This document shows, one piece after another, positions 9,546-17,918 of a stretch of 64,000 nt of DNA. Location of the stretch: NCBI RefSeq assembly GCF_003865015.1, contig NZ_BHVV01000008.1, positions 556,248 to 620,247 of the forward strand, in the 5' to 3' direction. Source of the DNA: Sulfurisoma sediminicola (lineage in GTDB: Bacteria > Pseudomonadota > Gammaproteobacteria > Burkholderiales > Rhodocyclaceae). Position numbers and translations under genes: made by a program. Each line of letters opens with the position of its first letter. The stretch's first letter is position 1. The notes under the pieces were generated by a model. That model made no database searches, was not told the origin of the DNA, and saw only the letters and a list, made by a program, of their open reading frames with translations.

Positions 9546-9576
9546 AGAAAAAAGGCGTTCCCGCGGGAACGCCTTT
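9546..9576 (-). terminator. intrinsic terminator of the three-tRNA operon
   Basis: A perfect GC-rich hairpin (AAAGGCGTTCCC / GGGAACGCCTTT, 9551-9576) followed on the minus strand by a run of T (9546-9553). It sits 10 bases after tRNA-Asp and also just before DUF192. Confidence 0.88.
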
Positions 9577-9585
9577 CGTGATGGT

Positions 9586-9662
9586 TGGCGGAGTGGACGG
9601 GACTCGAACCCGCGACCCCCGGCGTGACAGGCCGGTATTCTAACCAACTGAACTACCACTCC
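9586..9662 (-). tRNA. tRNA-Asp (GTC)
   Basis: 77 bases with encoded CCA. Acceptor stem GGAGTGG/CCACTCC, anticodon loop CTGTCAC with anticodon GTC, T-loop TTCGAGT. Last gene of the Ala-Glu-Asp operon. Confidence 0.97.
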
Positions 9663-9676
9663 GCACTCTTGAAACT

Positions 9677-9752
9677 TGGCGTCCCCACGGGGATTCGAAC
9701 CCCGGTTCATACCGTGAAAGGGTATTGTCCTAGGCCTCTAGACGATAGGGAC
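9677..9752 (-). tRNA. tRNA-Glu (TTC)
   Basis: 76 bases with encoded CCA; acceptor stem GTCCCTA/TGGGGAC region, anticodon loop CTTTCAC with anticodon TTC, T-loop TTCGAAT. Lies 14 bases from tRNA-Asp and 8 bases from tRNA-Ala. Confidence 0.97.
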
Positions 9753-9760
9753 AAAATCTT

Positions 9761-9836
<76 letters not shown>

Positions 9837-9850
9837 ACAAGAGAGCGCGC

Positions 9851-9879
9851 ATTATACGGAGGCCCCGCCAGGCTGTAAA
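9851..9879 (-). promoter_or_regulatory. strong promoter of the Ala-Glu-Asp tRNA operon
   Basis: On the minus strand TTTACA (9879-9874), 17-base spacer, perfect TATAAT (9856-9851), then a GCGCGC discriminator. A GC-rich discriminator is typical of stable-RNA promoters under stringent (ppGpp) control. It lies between the stop of the FAD oxidase gene and tRNA-Ala. Confidence 0.85.
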
Positions 9880-9897
9880 GCGATTTGCCAGACTTTT

Positions 9898-11295
9898 TTA
9901 GAGCACCTTGCCGGGGTTCATCAGGCCGCGCGGATCGAGCGCCTGCTTGATGGCGCGCATCATTTCCATCTCGGTCGCGCTCTTGTAGCGCAGGATTTCC
10001 GTGCGCTTGAGCTGACCAAGCCCGTGCTCGGCAGAGATCGAGCCGCCGAGTTCATGCACCAGGTCATGCACCAGCCGATTGACGGCATCGGTCTGTGCGA
10101 TGAAGGCGACGTTGTCCTGTGCCGCCGGCTTCGACTGGTTGTAATGGAGGTTGCCGTCGCCGACATGGCCGAAGCAGACGATGCGCACGTGGGGGAAGGC
10201 GGCTTCGAGCGCCGCGTCGGCGCGCGCGATGAACTCGGCGATGCGCGACACCGGCAGGGAGATGTCGTGCTTGATCGAGACGCCCTCGATCTTCTGCGCT
10301 TCGGAGATGTTCTCGCGCAGCGCCCACAGCGCCCTCACCTGCGCATCGCTCTGCGCGACCACCGCGTCGCTCACTGCGCCGTCCTCCATCGCGGCCGCCA
10401 ACACGACTTCGAGCGGCGCCGCCAGATCGAAGTCCATGGTGTCGGAGAGTTCGATCAGCACCTGCCAAGGCGGCCGGCCGGCCAGCGGATCGCGACTGCC
10501 CGGAACGTTCTTGAGCACCAGATCGAGCGCGGGGCGGGCCACCAGTTCGAAGGCGGTGACGCGGCCGCCGATGTGTTCGCGCAATCGCGTCAGCAGCGCC
10601 ACGGCGGCGGCGGGATCGGCCACCGCCGCCCAGGCCGTCGCCGTCTGACGCGGCCGCGAGAAGAGCTTGAGCACCGCCGCGGTGATCAGGCCCAGCGTGC
10701 CTTCGGCGCCGATGAACAGGTGCTTCATGTCGTAGCCGGTGTTGTCCTTGCGCAGGCCGCGCAAGCCATCCCAGACCTGGCCGTCGGGCAGCACCACCTC
10801 GAGGCCGAGGCACAGTTCGCGCGCATTGCCGTAGCGCAGAACCTGCACGCCGCCGGCATTGGTGGACAGATTGCCGCCAATGGTCGCAGTGCCCTCGGCG
10901 GCCAGCGACAGCGGGAACAGGCGGCCGGCGCTTGCTGCCGCTTCGTGCACCGCCGCCAGGGTGCAGCCGGCCTCGACGGTCAGGGTGTTGTTGGCGCTGT
11001 CGATGGCACGGATGCGGTTGAGGCGGACCAGGCTCACCACCACCTCGCCCTGCGTCGGCGTCGCGCCGCCGCACAGCCCCGTGTTGCCGCCCTGCGGCAC
11101 GACGGCGACGCCCGCAGCGGCACAGGCTTTGACCACCGCCGCCACTTCGGCCGTGCTGCCCGGACGCACGACGCACAGCGCGCTGCCGACGTAGCGGCCG
11201 CGCCAGTCCGTGCAGTAAGGCGCCGTATCGGCCGCAGCGCTCAGGACATGCGGCGCGCCGACGATGGCGGCGAGGGCTTCAGGCAGAGAGGGCAT
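9898..11295 (-). CDS. FAD-binding oxidoreductase, GlcD / D-2-hydroxyacid dehydrogenase family
   Basis: A 465-residue flavoprotein with the PCMH-type FAD-binding domain (VVPQGGNTGLCGGATP at about 68-83, TIGGNLSTNAGG, LRYGNARE) and the C-terminal FAD-linked oxidase domain with HVGDGNLHYN and ISAEHGLGQLKR. This architecture is shared by GlcD, D-lactate dehydrogenase Dld-II and D-2-hydroxyglutarate dehydrogenase. No glcE/glcF partner is adjacent, which favours a single-subunit D-2-hydroxyacid dehydrogenase; the substrate cannot be fixed from sequence. It overlaps the patatin gene by 17 bases. Confidence 0.88.
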   Translation of the reverse strand: MPSLPEALAAIVGAPHVLSAAADTAPYCTDWRGRYVGSALCVVRPGSTAEVAAVVKACAAAGVAVVPQGGNTGLCGGATPTQGEVVVSLVRLNRIRAIDSANNTLTVEAGCTLAAVHEAAASAGRLFPLSLAAEGTATIGGNLSTNAGGVQVLRYGNARELCLGLEVVLPDGQVWDGLRGLRKDNTGYDMKHLFIGAEGTLGLITAAVLKLFSRPRQTATAWAAVADPAAAVALLTRLREHIGGRVTAFELVARPALDLVLKNVPGSRDPLAGRPPWQVLIELSDTMDFDLAAPLEVVLAAAMEDGAVSDAVVAQSDAQVRALWALRENISEAQKIEGVSIKHDISLPVSRIAEFIARADAALEAAFPHVRIVCFGHVGDGNLHYNQSKPAAQDNVAFIAQTDAVNRLVHDLVHELGGSISAEHGLGQLKRTEILRYKSATEMEMMRAIKQALDPRGLMNPGKVL

Positions 11296-12148
11296 ATTCG
11301 ATCGCGGGCATCATGCGGGCAACGGTCGCGCGGCCTTCGGCGATGGCCTCGGCCGCGCGATGGTAGTCCATCAGGGCGAGCTGTGCCAGGCGCGGCGCCA
11401 GCAGGACGTCGGCCGGTTCCCCCGCCAGGCGGCTGCGGGCGATGCGCGTCTGCATGATGTGAATGCTGGTGGCGAGGACACTGCCGAGCGGCGGCAGGTC
11501 GCCCTGGCGCCCGAGGCCGAGGGTGGTCAGCAGTCGCTGCGTCCACCCCGCGGCACTTCCCTGCTCGCGCCCGCCGCTCGCCGTGCGCAACGCCTTGCCG
11601 ACCATGTCCGAGCCGAGGTCGACGGCGATCACCACGTCGGCGCCGAGCGCCCGCGCCAGCGATACCGGCACCGGATTCACCAAGCCGCCGTCGACCAGCA
11701 GGCGGCCATCACGCGCCACCGGCGCGAACAGGCCGGGCAGCGCAATCGAGGCGCGCACGGCGGCGGCGACGGATCCCTCGCGCAGCCAGATCTCGCGCCC
11801 GGACTCGAGGTCGGTGGCGACGCAGGCGAAGGGCAGCGGCAGGGCCTGCAGGTCGACATCGACGAAGTGGCTTTCGAAGAAGGCCATCAGCTTCTCGCCC
11901 TTGATCAGGCCGCCGTTGAGGCCGACGTCCATGAGACCGAGGACGTCCTGCCAGCTCAAGGTCGTGACCCAGTTTTCCAGCTTGTCGAGGTCGCCGTCGG
12001 CATAGGCCGCGCCGACGAAGGCGCCGATGGAACAGCCGCAGACGATGTCGGGGCGGATGCCCGCTTCCTCCAGCGCACGGATGATGCCGATGTGGGCCCA
12101 GCCGCGCGCCGAGCCGCTGCCGAGCACCAGGCCCAGCCTGGGTTTCAT
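11279..12148 (-). CDS. patatin-like phospholipase (RssA family)
   Basis: A 289-residue serine hydrolase of the bacterial patatin/RssA type. The oxyanion motif [13 protein letters not shown] lies at 9-21, the nucleophile elbow GCSIG at 38-42 (Ser40) and the catalytic aspartate in [12 protein letters not shown] at Asp153, so the Ser-Asp dyad is complete. Predicted to hydrolyse phospholipids or acyl esters; physiological substrate unknown. Start at ATG 12148 overlaps the rimO stop (ATGA); longer in-frame starts lie inside rimO. Likely co-transcribed with phaR-rimO. Confidence 0.9.
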   Translation of the reverse strand: MKPRLGLVLGSGSARGWAHIGIIRALEEAGIRPDIVCGCSIGAFVGAAYADGDLDKLENWVTTLSWQDVLGLMDVGLNGGLIKGEKLMAFFESHFVDVDLQALPLPFACVATDLESGREIWLREGSVAAAVRASIALPGLFAPVARDGRLLVDGGLVNPVPVSLARALGADVVIAVDLGSDMVGKALRTASGGREQGSAAGWTQRLLTTLGLGRQGDLPPLGSVLATSIHIMQTRIARSRLAGEPADVLLAPRLAQLALMDYHRAAEAIAEGRATVARMMPAIEYALSA

Positions 12149-13479
12149 GCCGGGGTCGGGTTGAGTGCGGCGTACAGGTCGTGCACGTCGCAATCGGTGA
12201 CAGTCACCTCGGCGAATTCGCCGATTTCCAGGTCCTCGCCGTCCGTGATGTAGACGAGGCCGTCGATTTCCGGCGCGTCGCCCATGGACCGCGCGACGGC
12301 GCCGTCTTCTTCGATGTCATCGACGATCACCGTGATGCGCCGGCCGATTTTCGCCTCGAGCCGGCGCGTGCTGATGTCTTCCTGGTGCTGCATCAGGCGC
12401 ATGCGCCGTTCCTCGCGCACGGCCTCGGGCAAGGCACCGGGCAGGTCGTTGGCGCTGGCGCCCTCGACCGGCGAATAGGCAAAGCAGCCGACGCGATCGA
12501 GTTCGGCCTCATCGAGAAAGTCCAGCAGCTCGTTGAACTCGGCCTCGGTCTCGCCCGGGAAACCCGCGATGAAGGTGGAGCGGATGGTGAGGTCGGGCAC
12601 GGCACGGCGCCAGGCTTTGATGCGGTCGAGAACGCGCTCGACGTCGCCCGGCCGCTTCATCAGTTTGAGGATGCGCGGGCTGGCGTGCTGGAAGGGCACG
12701 TCGAGGTAGGGAAGGATCCTGCCCTCGGCCATCAGCGGCATCAGGTCGTCGACGCTGGGGTAGGGATAGACATAGTGCAGCCGCACCCACAGGCCGAGTT
12801 CGCCCAGTGCCTTGCACAGGTCGTAGAGCTTGGTCTTCACGGGCTTGCCGCCGTGGAAGCCGGTGCGGTACTTGACGTCGACGCCGTAGGCGCTGGTGTC
12901 CTGCGAGATCACGAGCACTTCCTTCACGCCCGCCTTTGCCAATATCTCGGCCTCGCGCAGCACCTCGCCGATCGGGCGCGACACCAGGTCGCCGCGCAGC
13001 GCGGGGATGATGCAGAAGGTGCAGCGGTGGTTGCACCCCTCGGAAATCTTCAGGTAGGCATAGTGCGCCGGGGTGAGGCGGATGCCCTCGGGCGGCACCA
13101 GGTCAACGAAGGGATCGTGCAGCGGCGACAGATGCGCATGCACCGCCTCCATCACCTCCTGCGTCGCGTGCGGGCCGGTGACGGCGAGAACCTTGGGATG
13201 CGTGGTGCGGACGATGTCGCCCTTGGCGCCGAGGCAGCCGGTGACGATGACCTTGCCGTTCTCGGCGAGCGCCTCGCCGATGGCGTCGAGCGATTCCTCG
13301 ACCGCCGCGTCGATGAAACCGCAGGTGTTGATGACGACCAGATCGGCACCGGCGTAGCTGCCGGAGATGTCATAGCCCTCGGCGCGCAGGCGCGTCAGGA
13401 TCTGCTCGGAATCGGCGCTGGCCTTGGGGCAGCCGAGGGAAACGAAGCCGACCGATGGCGGCTTTTTCTTCCGCGCCAC
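12145..13479 (-). CDS. rimO: ribosomal protein S12 methylthiotransferase
   Basis: Radical SAM enzyme that adds a methylthio group to the conserved aspartate of ribosomal protein S12. The 444-residue protein shows the three UPF0004 cysteines (Cys17, Cys53, Cys82), the radical SAM cluster CNHRCTFC (Cys149, 153, 156) and a C-terminal TRAM domain. The specific [16 protein letters not shown]-terminus separates it from MiaB. Start is GTG at 13479, 3 bases after the phaR stop. Confidence 0.96.
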   Translation of the reverse strand: MARKKKPPSVGFVSLGCPKASADSEQILTRLRAEGYDISGSYAGADLVVINTCGFIDAAVEESLDAIGEALAENGKVIVTGCLGAKGDIVRTTHPKVLAVTGPHATQEVMEAVHAHLSPLHDPFVDLVPPEGIRLTPAHYAYLKISEGCNHRCTFCIIPALRGDLVSRPIGEVLREAEILAKAGVKEVLVISQDTSAYGVDVKYRTGFHGGKPVKTKLYDLCKALGELGLWVRLHYVYPYPSVDDLMPLMAEGRILPYLDVPFQHASPRILKLMKRPGDVERVLDRIKAWRRAVPDLTIRSTFIAGFPGETEAEFNELLDFLDEAELDRVGCFAYSPVEGASANDLPGALPEAVREERRMRLMQHQEDISTRRLEAKIGRRITVIVDDIEEDGAVARSMGDAPEIDGLVYITDGEDLEIGEFAEVTVTDCDVHDLYAALNPTPA

Positions 13480-13482
13480 CGG

Positions 13483-14055
13483 CTATTTCTTGTCGCCCGC
13501 CTTCTCGGCGGTCTTGTCGGGCGGGAAGCCGGGGAATGGGAAACCGCCCATAAGCTTGCGGGTCTGCTCCTGCATGTTTTCCTGCATCTGCTGGAACACC
13601 TTGGCGCTCTGCTCGACGTAGGTTCCCATCACGCCCTGCATGGCCGGCCCCTGGAAGTTGAGGAATTGCGTCCACACCTCCTGGTTCTTGCCGGTGTTGT
13701 CGCCGTAGAGGGCCTTGGCCTGGTCCTGCAGCTTGTGCTGGATGTCGGTGAAGGCCCTGAGGTTGTTCTCGAGGTACTTGCCCATCATGCCCTGCATGGC
13801 ATTGCCGTAGAAACGGATCATCTGGGCGAGGATGTCGGAGGTGAACATCGGCGCGCCCGCGCTCTCCTCCTCGAGGATGATTTGCAGCAGGATGCTGCGC
13901 GTCAGATCCTCTCCACTCTTGGCGTCGAGGACCTGGAACTCCTCGTGGTGCAGCACGAGTTCCTTGACGTCGGCGAGCGTGATGTAGGTGCTGGTCCGCG
14001 TGTCGTAAAGACGGCGGTTCGGATATTTCTTGATGAGACGAAGTTGCTCGGCCAT
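13483..14055 (-). CDS. phaR: polyhydroxyalkanoate synthesis repressor PhaR
   Basis: A 190-residue DNA-binding regulator of PHA storage: it represses phasin and its own gene and is titrated by nascent PHB granules. The N-terminal PHB/PHA-accumulation DNA-binding domain is clear (LIKKYPNRRLYDTRTSTYIT), followed by the FTSDILAQMIRFYGN segment and a glutamine/methionine-rich amphipathic C-terminus suited to granule binding. ATG at 14055 has an excellent GGGAGG site. Downstream of the phaC-phaB-phaB operon and its terminator, heading rimO-patatin-oxidase. Confidence 0.95.
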   Translation of the reverse strand: MAEQLRLIKKYPNRRLYDTRTSTYITLADVKELVLHHEEFQVLDAKSGEDLTRSILLQIILEEESAGAPMFTSDILAQMIRFYGNAMQGMMGKYLENNLRAFTDIQHKLQDQAKALYGDNTGKNQEVWTQFLNFQGPAMQGVMGTYVEQSAKVFQQMQENMQEQTRKLMGGFPFPGFPPDKTAEKAGDKK

Positions 14056-14097
14056 GGCTGCCTCCCTTCTGCCGTCATTGCGGCAGTGCATCAATTA

Positions 14098-14125
14098 TAA
14101 AACAAAACCCCCGCCGTAGCGGGGG
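14098..14125 (-). terminator. intrinsic terminator of the phaC-phaB-phaB operon
   Basis: On the minus strand a CCCCCGC/GCGGGGG stem with a 4-base loop (14108-14125), then TTTTGTTTT. An attata at 14094-14099 (TATAAT on the minus strand) immediately beyond could be the -10 of phaR, so terminator and phaR promoter may share this space. Confidence 0.85.
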
Positions 14126-14151
14126 CTTGCCCTGGAAGCGCCGCGGAGGAC

Positions 14152-14895
14152 TTACTGCAGGTAGAGGCCGCCGTTGATGTTGAGCGTCGCGCCGGTCATG
14201 TAGCCGGCGAGATCGGAGGCCAGGTAGGAGCACAGTGCGCCCATCTCTTCCGGCTTGGCCAGGCGCTTCATCGGGATGGTGTCGACGATGCTCTTGAGGA
14301 TGTCCTCGCGGATCGCCATCACCATCTTGGTGGCGACGTAGCCGGGGGCGATGGCATTGACCGTCACGCCCTTGGTGGCGAGTTCCTGCGCCAGCGCCTT
14401 GGTGAAGCCGATGACGCCGGCCTTGGCGGCCGAATAGTTGCTTTGTCCGGCCTGGCCCTTGACGCCGTTGACCGAGGAGATGTTGATGATGCGGCCCCAG
14501 CCGCGCTCGGCCATCTTGGCGGAAACCTGCTTGGTCATGTTGAACAGACTGGTGAGGTTGGTGGAGATCACCGCATCCCACTGGTCCTTGTCCATCTTGG
14601 CGAACATGCGGTCGCGGGTGATGCCGGCGTTATTGACCAGGATGTCGATGGGGCCGGCATTGGCCTCGGCCTCGGCCGCCATCTTCTGGCAGTCCTCGAG
14701 CGAGGAGACGTCGCCGGCGACGCAGACCAAGCCCTTGAAGCCGGCGGCTTCCATTTCCTTCAGCCACTCGTCCTTGTTGTCGAACTGCGGGTGGTAGGCG
14801 GCGACGACCTTGTAGCCATCCTTGGCGTAGGCCTGGCAGATGGCGGTGCCAAGACCGCCCATGGCACCGGTGACGAAAGCGACGCGTTGAGTCAT
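14152..14895 (-). CDS. phaB: acetoacetyl-CoA reductase, copy 1
   Basis: Reduces acetoacetyl-CoA to (R)-3-hydroxybutyryl-CoA for PHB synthesis. A 247-residue short-chain dehydrogenase with TGAMGGLGTAI nucleotide motif at 9-19, NNAG, the catalytic NISSVNG and YSAAKAG segments (Ser, Tyr, Lys) and C-terminal NINGGLYLQ. The segment after beta-strand 2 reads HPQFDNKDEW where the NADPH-dependent C. necator enzyme has GPNSPRREKW, so the two arginines near the 2'-phosphate are absent and NADH use is plausible. Second of two tandem copies; last gene of the operon. Confidence 0.93.
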   Translation of the reverse strand: MTQRVAFVTGAMGGLGTAICQAYAKDGYKVVAAYHPQFDNKDEWLKEMEAAGFKGLVCVAGDVSSLEDCQKMAAEAEANAGPIDILVNNAGITRDRMFAKMDKDQWDAVISTNLTSLFNMTKQVSAKMAERGWGRIINISSVNGVKGQAGQSNYSAAKAGVIGFTKALAQELATKGVTVNAIAPGYVATKMVMAIREDILKSIVDTIPMKRLAKPEEMGALCSYLASDLAGYMTGATLNINGGLYLQ

Positions 14896-14937
14896 TTTGT
14901 ACTCCCTCTTAACGTTGAGAAGCGAAATGCGACCCGC

Positions 14938-15687
14938 TCAATACATGTGCTGGCCGCCGTTGATCGAAATGTTGGCGCCGGTGACGAAGGCCGCCTCCTC
15001 CGAGGCGAGATAGGCCACCAGTCCCGCCACCTCCTCGGGCTTGCCCAGCCGCGACATCGGGATCAGCGGCAGGATCTTGCCCTCGAGCACGTCCTGCGGA
15101 ATCGCCATCACCATGCGCGTGCCGATGTAGCCCGGCGAGATGGTGTTGACGGTGACGCCCTTCTTGGCGACCTCGAGCGCGAGCGCCTTGGTGAAGCCAT
15201 GCATGCCGGCCTTGGCCGCCGAGTAGTTGGTCTGGCCGAAGGCGCCCTTCTGGCCGTTGACCGAGGAGATGTTGATGACGCGGCCCCAGGCGCGCTCGAC
15301 CATGCCATCCATCACCTGCTTGGTCATGTTGAACACCGAGTCGAGGTTGGTGTGGATCACCGCATCCCAGTCGGACTTGGTCATCCTCTTGAACGTCATG
15401 TCGCGCGTGATGCCGGCGTTGTTCACCAGCACGTCGACCGGGCCGAGATCCTGGGTAATGTCGGCGACGCACTGCTTCGCGGAATCGAAGTCGGTGACGT
15501 CGCAGGGATAGGCCTTGAAGCCGTAGCCCATGTCGTTCATCTTGCGCAGCCAGTCCTGCGCCTTGTTGTTGCTGGGGCTGTAGGTGGTCACCACCTTGTC
15601 GCCGAGCGCCGCGAGCTTGATGCAGATCGCCTCGCCGAGCCCCCCCATGCCGCCCGTCACCAGTGCCACCCGTTGCGTCGCGCTCAT
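14938..15687 (-). CDS. phaB: acetoacetyl-CoA reductase, copy 2
   Basis: A 249-residue paralogue of the adjacent reductase, 42 bases upstream of it. It shows TGGMGGLGEAI, NNAGITRD, NISSVNG, YSAAKAG and NINGGQHMY. In the cofactor region it reads SPSNNKAQDW, again without the arginine pair of NADPH enzymes but different from copy 1. Start at ATG 15687 has a GGAGAGGAG site; the in-frame extension upstream overlaps phaC and is a shadow. Lies 34 bases after phaC. Confidence 0.93.
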   Translation of the reverse strand: MSATQRVALVTGGMGGLGEAICIKLAALGDKVVTTYSPSNNKAQDWLRKMNDMGYGFKAYPCDVTDFDSAKQCVADITQDLGPVDVLVNNAGITRDMTFKRMTKSDWDAVIHTNLDSVFNMTKQVMDGMVERAWGRVINISSVNGQKGAFGQTNYSAAKAGMHGFTKALALEVAKKGVTVNTISPGYIGTRMVMAIPQDVLEGKILPLIPMSRLGKPEEVAGLVAYLASEEAAFVTGANISINGGQHMY

Positions 15688-15721
15688 CGTCTCTCTCCTC
15701 TCCGAGTGGGGATCAGTCGCG

Positions 15722-17518
15722 CTATTCTGCGCGTTCCTTGACGTAGCGGCCAGGCGCCGGCTCGCCCGCCTCGTAGGCGGCGCTGCCGAGCCGGCCGCGC
15801 GCGGGAATCTCGCCGTCGGCGAAGCCCTTGAGCCATTCGGCCCAGCGCGGCCACCAACTGCCCTTGGCCTCGGTGGCGGTGGCCAACCACTCGTCCGGGT
15901 TGGCGGTATCGCTGTCGTTGATCCAGTAGCTGCGCTTGTTCTTCGCCGCCGGATTGATGACGCCGGCGATGTGCCCGGAGGCACCGAGGACGAAGGTACT
16001 CTTGCCGCCGAGCAGGCCGCGGCCGAGATAGGAACTCTTCCACGGCACGATGTGATCCTCGCGCGTGGCGAGGATAAATGTCGGCATGTCGACGCGGCCG
16101 AGATCGACCTTGACGCGTCCCGCCTTTTCCGTGCCCATCTCCAGCTTGCCCGGCACGCGCAGGCTGTTCTCGAGGTAGAGGTTGCGCAGGTACCAGGCGA
16201 GGAAGGGGCCGGGCAGGTTGGTCGAGTCGGAGTTCCAGTAGAGCAGGTCGAAGGGCACCGGCTTGTTGCCCTTGAGGTAGTTGCCGACGACGTATTGCCA
16301 GATCAGGTCGTTGGCGCGCAGGCTGGAGAACACGGAAGAGAGCTCGCGGCCAGGCAGGATGCCGCCCTTGCCGATGGTCTGCTCGCGCGTGACCACCGCG
16401 GCCTCGTCGACGAAGTAGCCGATCTCGCCGGTGTCGGAAAAGTCGAGCAACGTGGTCAGCAGCGTCAACGATGCCGCCGGGTCCTCGCCGCGTGCCTTTG
16501 CCACCGCCAGCGCCGAGGTGATGATGGTGCCGCCGACGCAGAAGCCCAGCGCGTTCACCTGCTCGGTGCCGCAGATCTCGCGCGCGACATTGAAGGCGGT
16601 CAGCGGACCCTTGTCGATGTAGTCGTCCCAGGTCAGATATCCCTGCTCGGGCCGGACGTTGCGCCACGACACGAGGAACACCGTGTGGCCCTGCTCCACC
16701 GCATAGCGAATGAAGGAATTTTCGGGCTGGAGGTCGAGGATGTAGTACTTGTTGATGCAGGGCGGCACCATGACGAAGGGCCGTTTGGCCACCTTGTCGG
16801 ACAGCGGTGCGTACTGGATCAGCTGCATCAGCTCGTTCTCGAACACCACCGCACCCGGCGTGATGGCGAGGTTGCGACCGACTTCGAACTGGGCCTCGTC
16901 GGTCATGGTGATGCGGCCCTTCTGCAGGTCGCCGATCAGGTTCTGGATGCCGCGGGTGATGCTCTCGCCCTTGGTCTCGAGCGCGGTCTTGACGAACTCG
17001 GGGTTGGTGGCGACGAAGTTGCTCGGCGCCATCGCGTCGACATACTGGCGCGTGACGAAGCGCAGGCGGTTCTTGGCCAGCCCCTCGGGCACTGGTGCCT
17101 TCTCAGCCATCTGCTTGAGATAGCTGGCATTGAGCAGATAGGCCTGACGGACGTAGTCGAACACCGGGCTTTCGGCCCAGGCCGGGTGATCGAAGCGCCT
17201 GTCGCCGGCCTCGGGCTGCACCAGCGGCGCGGCGGCCTCGCCGGCCTTGCGCTGGACCATGTGCTGCCACAGCTCGGCGTGGCGTTGCAACCACTCCTGG
17301 CGCAATGCCGCAGTCTGTTCGTCGTTGGGAATCCAGTTCGGCACGTTGATCTGTCCCAGCGGCACACTCTGGGCCTGGGCTTGGGCGTTGCGCTGCATCG
17401 TCGCCTGCTGCTGCGCCATGAACTGCATAAAGCCCTGTGCCATCGCCTGGCCTTGCTGGAAGAAGGCCTGCATGTCCGGGTGGGGGAAAGAGTTTGGAGA
17501 TTCAGGTGTTGCAGGCAT
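15722..17518 (-). CDS. phaC: class I polyhydroxyalkanoate synthase
   Basis: Polymerises (R)-3-hydroxybutyryl-CoA into PHB at the granule surface. The 598-residue length is typical of class I. The lipase-like box is GFCVGG with catalytic Cys327; Asp488 (TREDHIVPW) and His516 (GASGHIAGV) complete the triad. A Q/M-rich N-terminal region (15-50) precedes the PhaC N domain. First gene of the phaC-phaB-phaB operon, with a promoter candidate at 17565-17594. Confidence 0.97.
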   Translation of the reverse strand: MPATPESPNSFPHPDMQAFFQQGQAMAQGFMQFMAQQQATMQRNAQAQAQSVPLGQINVPNWIPNDEQTAALRQEWLQRHAELWQHMVQRKAGEAAAPLVQPEAGDRRFDHPAWAESPVFDYVRQAYLLNASYLKQMAEKAPVPEGLAKNRLRFVTRQYVDAMAPSNFVATNPEFVKTALETKGESITRGIQNLIGDLQKGRITMTDEAQFEVGRNLAITPGAVVFENELMQLIQYAPLSDKVAKRPFVMVPPCINKYYILDLQPENSFIRYAVEQGHTVFLVSWRNVRPEQGYLTWDDYIDKGPLTAFNVAREICGTEQVNALGFCVGGTIITSALAVAKARGEDPAASLTLLTTLLDFSDTGEIGYFVDEAAVVTREQTIGKGGILPGRELSSVFSSLRANDLIWQYVVGNYLKGNKPVPFDLLYWNSDSTNLPGPFLAWYLRNLYLENSLRVPGKLEMGTEKAGRVKVDLGRVDMPTFILATREDHIVPWKSSYLGRGLLGGKSTFVLGASGHIAGVINPAAKNKRSYWINDSDTANPDEWLATATEAKGSWWPRWAEWLKGFADGEIPARGRLGSAAYEAGEPAPGRYVKERAE

Positions 17519-17564
17519 TCACTGCTCCTTGAGCCGGCCCCGGGGAGGCCGAAAAATCCTGCGC

Positions 17565-17594
17565 ATTGTGCATTGCAGCATCCCGGCCTGTCAA
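17565..17594 (-). promoter_or_regulatory. candidate phaC promoter with overlapping PhaR-like motif
   Basis: On the minus strand a perfect TTGACA (17594-17589), 18-base spacer and CACAAT (17570-17565). The -10 region overlaps a TGC-rich partial palindrome (CTGCAATGCAC then GCGCAG on the minus strand, about 17559-17578), similar in composition to published PhaR sites. Assignment to PhaR is inference. Confidence 0.5.
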
Positions 17595-17627
17595 GGCAGG
17601 TCGGGGGTGCCGTGGCACAATCGCACC

Positions 17628-17918
17628 ATGTATGTCATCGCGATCGCCTGGGTATACGTCACGCTGCTGATGGCAGCGACCGAGCCAAATATTACGGCCG
17701 GAATCCTTACATTTGTCTTATACGGCGTGGCGCCGCTGTCGCTGTTCCTGTGGCTGTTTGGGACGCCGGAACGGCGGCGGCGCATGCGCGCCCGGGAGCG
17801 GGCGGAACAGGAGTCGACGGGATCAGTGGCCGATGAAGTGGTCGACCAGGTGGTGGCCGCCGATGACCGAGCCGATGCCGAGAAGGATCAACACGACCTG
17901 CGCGATGGTCGCGCGTAG
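17628..17918 (+). CDS. small conserved membrane protein of unknown function
   Basis: A 96-residue plus-strand gene in the gap between divergent phaC and convergent ZIP genes. Two hydrophobic helices are clear (about 2-17 and 23-45, MYVIAIAWVYVTLLMAATEP and GILTFVLYGVAPLSLFLWLF), then a GTPERRRRMRARER basic tail and an acidic C-terminus. Similar two-helix GTP-RRR proteins occur in other betaproteobacteria, as I recall, without known function. Its last 96 bases are antisense to the end of the ZIP gene. No ribosome site is clear; CACAAT lies 6 bases before the ATG. Confidence 0.65.
   Translation: MYVIAIAWVYVTLLMAATEPNITAGILTFVLYGVAPLSLFLWLFGTPERRRRMRARERAEQESTGSVADEVVDQVVAADDRADAEKDQHDLRDGRA

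Noticed and set aside
12181..14100. Plus-strand open frame of about 640 codons
   Set aside because: Antisense to rimO and phaR, both of which have complete family motifs; no domain seen.
17613..17630. TGGCAC before the small membrane protein as a sigma54 -24 element
   Set aside because: The required TTGC -12 element at the proper distance is absent.
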